A stretch of 64,000 nt of DNA from Muribaculaceae bacterium. GTDB taxonomy: Bacteria > Bacteroidota > Bacteroidia > Bacteroidales > Muribaculaceae. The first letter of the stretch is position 1. Each line of letters begins with the position of its first letter. The notes under the pieces were generated by a model. The model did not search any database and was not told the DNA's origin. It saw nothing but the letters and a program-made list of their open reading frames with translations. The stretch spans positions 62,001 to 126,000 of the forward strand of contig JAFTRI010000023.1 in NCBI GenBank assembly GCA_017462345.1, given 5' to 3'. Both the position numbers and the translations under genes were made by a program. This document shows positions 61,427-64,000 of the stretch, piece after piece.

Positions 61427-62707
61427 ATGGCACAGAATTTTAAACCCGAAACACTATGCGTCCAGGCGGGATGGACTCCCAAGAAAGGAGAGCCACGCGT
61501 ACTCCCCATCTATCAGAGTACCACATTCAAATACGATACCAGCGAACAGATGGCCCGCCTCTTTGACCTTGAGGACTCCGGTTATTTCTACACCCGCCTG
61601 CAAAATCCTACAAATGATGCCGTAGCCGCCAAAATCGCAGCACTCGAAGGTGGAGTGGCCGCTATGCTCACATCAAGCGGACAGGCCGCCAATTTCTACG
61701 CCATATTCAATATATGCCAGGCAGGAGATCACTTCGTCAGCTCATCAGCAATATACGGAGGCACATTCAACCTTTTCAGTGTAACATTGAAGAAACTGGG
61801 CATCGAAGTCACATTTATATCGCCCGACGCCTCCGAGGAAGAAATTTCGGCAGCATTCCGGCCGAACACCAAAGCCTTGTTTGGCGAAACAATCTCCAAC
61901 CCCTCGCTCGAAGTCCTTGACATCGAGAAATTCGCACGAATAGCCCACAATCACGGAGTCCCCTTGATTGTCGACAACACATTCCCCACCCCCATCAACT
62001 GCCGCCCGTTTGGCTGGGGAGCGGACATCGTGGTACATTCCACGACAAAATATATGGACGGACACGCAACAAGCGTGGGAGGAGCCATTGTCGACAGCGG
62101 GAACTTTGACTGGGATGCACATGCCGACAAGTTCCCCGGACTGTGTACCCCTGACGAATCCTATCACGGACTGACATACACCAAAGCATTCGGCAAGATG
62201 GCCTATATAACCAAAGCAACCGCACAACTGATGCGTGATCTCGGCAGCATACAGTCTCCCCAGAACGCATTCCTGCTGAATATCGGGCTGGAAACATTGC
62301 ACCTGCGTATGCCCCGCCACTGCGAAAACGCAATGAGAGTGGCACAATTCCTGCACGACAACGAGCACGTGGCATGGGTCAACTACTGCGGACTGCCTGA
62401 CAACAAATACTTCGGGCTGGCACAGAAATATATGCCCAACGGTTCATGCGGAGTAATATCATTCGGGCTCAAAGGCGGACGCGATGTCTCAATCAAATTC
62501 ATGGACAGCCTTAAATTCATCGCAATAGTCACACACGTTGCCGATGCCCGCACTTGCGTACTGCATCCTGCAAGCCACACCCACCGCCAGCTCTCGGACG
62601 AACAGCTTATCGAGGCGGGAGTCCGTCCCGACCTGATACGACTGTCAGTAGGCATCGAAAACGTCGACGACATCATCAACGACATCACCCAAGCTCTCAA
62701 CTCCTGA
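61427..62707 (+). CDS. metY: O-acetylhomoserine sulfhydrylase (homocysteine synthase)
   Basis: The 426-residue PLP enzyme of the Cys/Met-metabolism family makes homocysteine from O-acetylhomoserine and sulfide. The PLP lysine is Lys208 in VVHSTTKYMDGH. Other landmarks are YQSTTFKYDTSEQMA, the YTRLQNPTNDAVAAKIAALE block, LIVDNTFPTPINCRPF and the C-terminal RLSVGIENVDDII. The length near 430 and the FYTRLQNPTND block are typical of O-acetylhomoserine-type enzymes, not cystathionine gamma-synthases (about 380). It may be followed by glf in the same transcript (31-bp gap), although the functions are unrelated. Confidence 0.93.
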   Translation: MAQNFKPETLCVQAGWTPKKGEPRVLPIYQSTTFKYDTSEQMARLFDLEDSGYFYTRLQNPTNDAVAAKIAALEGGVAAMLTSSGQAANFYAIFNICQAGDHFVSSSAIYGGTFNLFSVTLKKLGIEVTFISPDASEEEISAAFRPNTKALFGETISNPSLEVLDIEKFARIAHNHGVPLIVDNTFPTPINCRPFGWGADIVVHSTTKYMDGHATSVGGAIVDSGNFDWDAHADKFPGLCTPDESYHGLTYTKAFGKMAYITKATAQLMRDLGSIQSPQNAFLLNIGLETLHLRMPRHCENAMRVAQFLHDNEHVAWVNYCGLPDNKYFGLAQKYMPNGSCGVISFGLKGGRDVSIKFMDSLKFIAIVTHVADARTCVLHPASHTHRQLSDEQLIEAGVRPDLIRLSVGIENVDDIINDITQALNS

Positions 62708-62738
62708 TTTTCCATAAGTCAAATCACACGATTCCATA

Positions 62739-63860
62739 ATGCAAACAAAATACGACTACCTGATAGTTGGAGCAGGACTGTTCGGAGCAATTTTTGCCCA
62801 TGAAGCCCGCGATGCAGGGAAACGGTGTCTTGTAATTGACCGGCGCAATCATAGTGGAGGAAACATCTACTGTGAAGATACCGAGGGAATTCATGTACAC
62901 CGGTACGGTGCCCACATTTTCCACACCGACAATAAGGAGGTATGGGAATACGTCAACAGATTTGTGGAATTTAACCGTTACACCAACTCTCCAGTCGCAA
63001 ATTTTGAGGGGAAACTGTACAATCTCCCTTTTAACATGAACACATTCTATGCCCTGTGGGGAGTCAGGACTCCACAGGAGGCCATGGCAAAAATTGAGGA
63101 ACAGCGCAAGGAATACGATTATATTACCGAACCGGCAAACCTTGAGGAACAGGCATTGAAACTATGTGGGAAAGACATCTACCGATGCCTCATAAAAGGC
63201 TATACCGAGAAACAATGGGGACGCTCTGCCAAAGACCTGCCGGCTTTCATTATCAAGCGTATCCCATTCCGTTTCACCTTTGACAACAACTATTTCAACG
63301 ACCGATACCAAGGTATACCCATCGGAGGTTACAATCCATTGATAAACTCCCTGCTTGACGGAATTGAGGTCAGACTTGACACAGACTATTTCAAGAACAG
63401 GAACGAATTGGATGCCATAGCCGACAAGATACTGTTTACCGGCTGCATAGATGAGTTTTTTGACTACCGGTGCGGACAACTGGAATACCGTAGCCTCCGA
63501 TTTGAGCACAAGCACCTGAACATTCCCGACTTCCAAGGAAATGCAGTAATCAATTATACAGAGCGCGATATACCCTACACCCGCATAATCGAACACAAGC
63601 ACTTTGAATACGGCACACAACCCTCGACCGTTATTACCTATGAATATCCCGATGATTTCAAGCCGGGGAAAGAACCGTATTATCCCATAAATGACAGCCG
63701 CAACAACGGGATTCTGATGCAATACAAGCAACTGGCATCCCAAAATGACAAAGTCATCTTCGGCGGGCGACTGGCACAATATATCTATGCCGACATGGAT
63801 GACACCGCAGCCGCAGCTCTCGAGCTCTGTAAAAAAGAACTAAATCACTATTTCCCATGA
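62739..63860 (+). CDS. glf: UDP-galactopyranose mutase
   Basis: The 373-residue flavoenzyme converts UDP-galactopyranose to UDP-galactofuranose, the precursor of Galf in surface polysaccharides. The FAD fingerprint is IVGAGLFGAIFAHEARDAGK at about 8-27, followed by RNHSGGNIYCEDTEGIHVHR. GYTEKQWGRSAKDLPAFI holds the conserved Trp/Arg of the active site, and the C-terminal GGRLAQYIYADMDD is diagnostic. Length is standard. Its stop codon overlaps the ATG of the next gene (ATGA), so the glycosyltransferase is translated with it. Confidence 0.97.
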   Translation: MQTKYDYLIVGAGLFGAIFAHEARDAGKRCLVIDRRNHSGGNIYCEDTEGIHVHRYGAHIFHTDNKEVWEYVNRFVEFNRYTNSPVANFEGKLYNLPFNMNTFYALWGVRTPQEAMAKIEEQRKEYDYITEPANLEEQALKLCGKDIYRCLIKGYTEKQWGRSAKDLPAFIIKRIPFRFTFDNNYFNDRYQGIPIGGYNPLINSLLDGIEVRLDTDYFKNRNELDAIADKILFTGCIDEFFDYRCGQLEYRSLRFEHKHLNIPDFQGNAVINYTERDIPYTRIIEHKHFEYGTQPSTVITYEYPDDFKPGKEPYYPINDSRNNGILMQYKQLASQNDKVIFGGRLAQYIYADMDDTAAAALELCKKELNHYFP

Positions 63861-64000
63861 AGTGCCTCCACATCATAACTCCGGTAAAGGATTCCATCGA
63901 GCTAACGCTTGAAACGGTTAAGGCGGTATTGGATTCGGACATTTCCGTTCCATATACCTACACCGTCTACAACGATTTCAGCACACCTGAAAATACCCTA
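63857..64000 (+). CDS. Glycosyltransferase family 2, N-terminal part (runs off window)
   Basis: Forty-eight codons are visible before the window ends. KCLHIITPVKDSIELTLETV followed by AVLDSD, then VPYTYTVYNDFSTPENT, matches the start of GT-A fold family 2 transferases: a nucleotide-binding beta strand, ITPVKDS, then the YNDFSTPEN loop in place of the usual DDgSxD. Overlap with glf by 4 bp (ATGA) suggests a galactofuranosyl- or other polysaccharide-locus transferase. The catalytic part is outside the window, so donor and acceptor are unknown. Confidence 0.7.
   Translation, partial: MKCLHIITPVKDSIELTLETVKAVLDSDISVPYTYTVYNDFSTPENTL

Noticed and set aside
1-64000. CRISPR arrays, tRNA or rRNA genes, insertion sequences
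   Set aside because: No regular repeat-spacer pattern, no tRNA-like cloverleaf or CCA ends, no rRNA sequence and no transposase-like protein were seen when reading both strands. A covariance or HMM search was not possible here.

Overview
The window reads as ordinary chromosome of a Bacteroidales bacterium, most likely a gut Muribaculaceae-type genome. Four things point there. Many genes have the Bacteroidota promoter -7 box TAnnTTTG a short distance upstream of a start codon with no Shine-Dalgarno. Several large secreted proteins end in Por/type IX (T9SS)-like sorting tails. Bacteroidota-typical families are present (PCMD, DUF4369, DUF2723, DUF6443-RHS, SpmAB fusion). The core genes are Bacteroidota-like. 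The species cannot be named from the sequence alone. No rRNA, tRNA, CRISPR array or insertion sequence was seen.

Layout. 1-5191 (minus): an export operon TolC - HlyD - two ABC-2 permeases, then a HAD phosphatase running off the left edge; no ATPase gene is present. 5338-6775: a tiny secreted tail protein and a PCMD surface protein. 6776-8937: a hipBA toxin-antitoxin locus with its own promoter and candidate operators, bracketed by a 15-bp direct repeat. 9103-13125: a 1340-residue secreted amidase fusion. 13525-24889 (plus): cysE, an rRNA-type methyltransferase, purD, a membrane protein, pdxB, carB, a MazG-like pyrophosphohydrolase, deoC, a GYF-dispanin protein and a DUF2752 protein. 24886-33418: outer-membrane phospholipase A (minus), a DUF4369 lipoprotein and yifB (plus), then queG, a polysaccharide deacetylase and a DUF2723 membrane protein (minus).

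33654-42298 (minus) is the main accessory region. A GC-rich DUF6443/RHS protein carries a JAB-like toxin tip. It is followed by a probable immunity gene, a 64-residue orphan, a second RHS-family protein and a small protein with a sorting tail. The tip and immunity gene form an AT-rich block of about 1.1 kb between GC-rich neighbours, as expected for an exchangeable toxin/immunity cassette.

42415-47709: pdxJ-exbB-exbD-tonB (minus) diverges from an ACT-like remnant gene, nadK and a YgjP-type metallopeptidase (plus); dtd is on minus. 47837-51295 is a 1152-residue secreted GLUG-repeat protein. 51375-54276 holds two lipoprotein genes that share almost identical promoters and signal peptides but have different mature parts, an orphan vsr endonuclease gene, and a pseudogene broken by a frameshift and a nonsense codon. 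54262-60324 (minus) is housekeeping: ybeY-mnmG-apt-uvrC, and a fused SpmAB transporter. 60630-64000 (plus): an AlkD-type glycosylase, metY, glf and the start of a glycosyltransferase, probably the edge of a surface-polysaccharide locus.

Several start codons were placed downstream of the longest possible start, because a promoter -7 box lies inside the longer reading frame. Promoter calls rest on motif matching by eye only.
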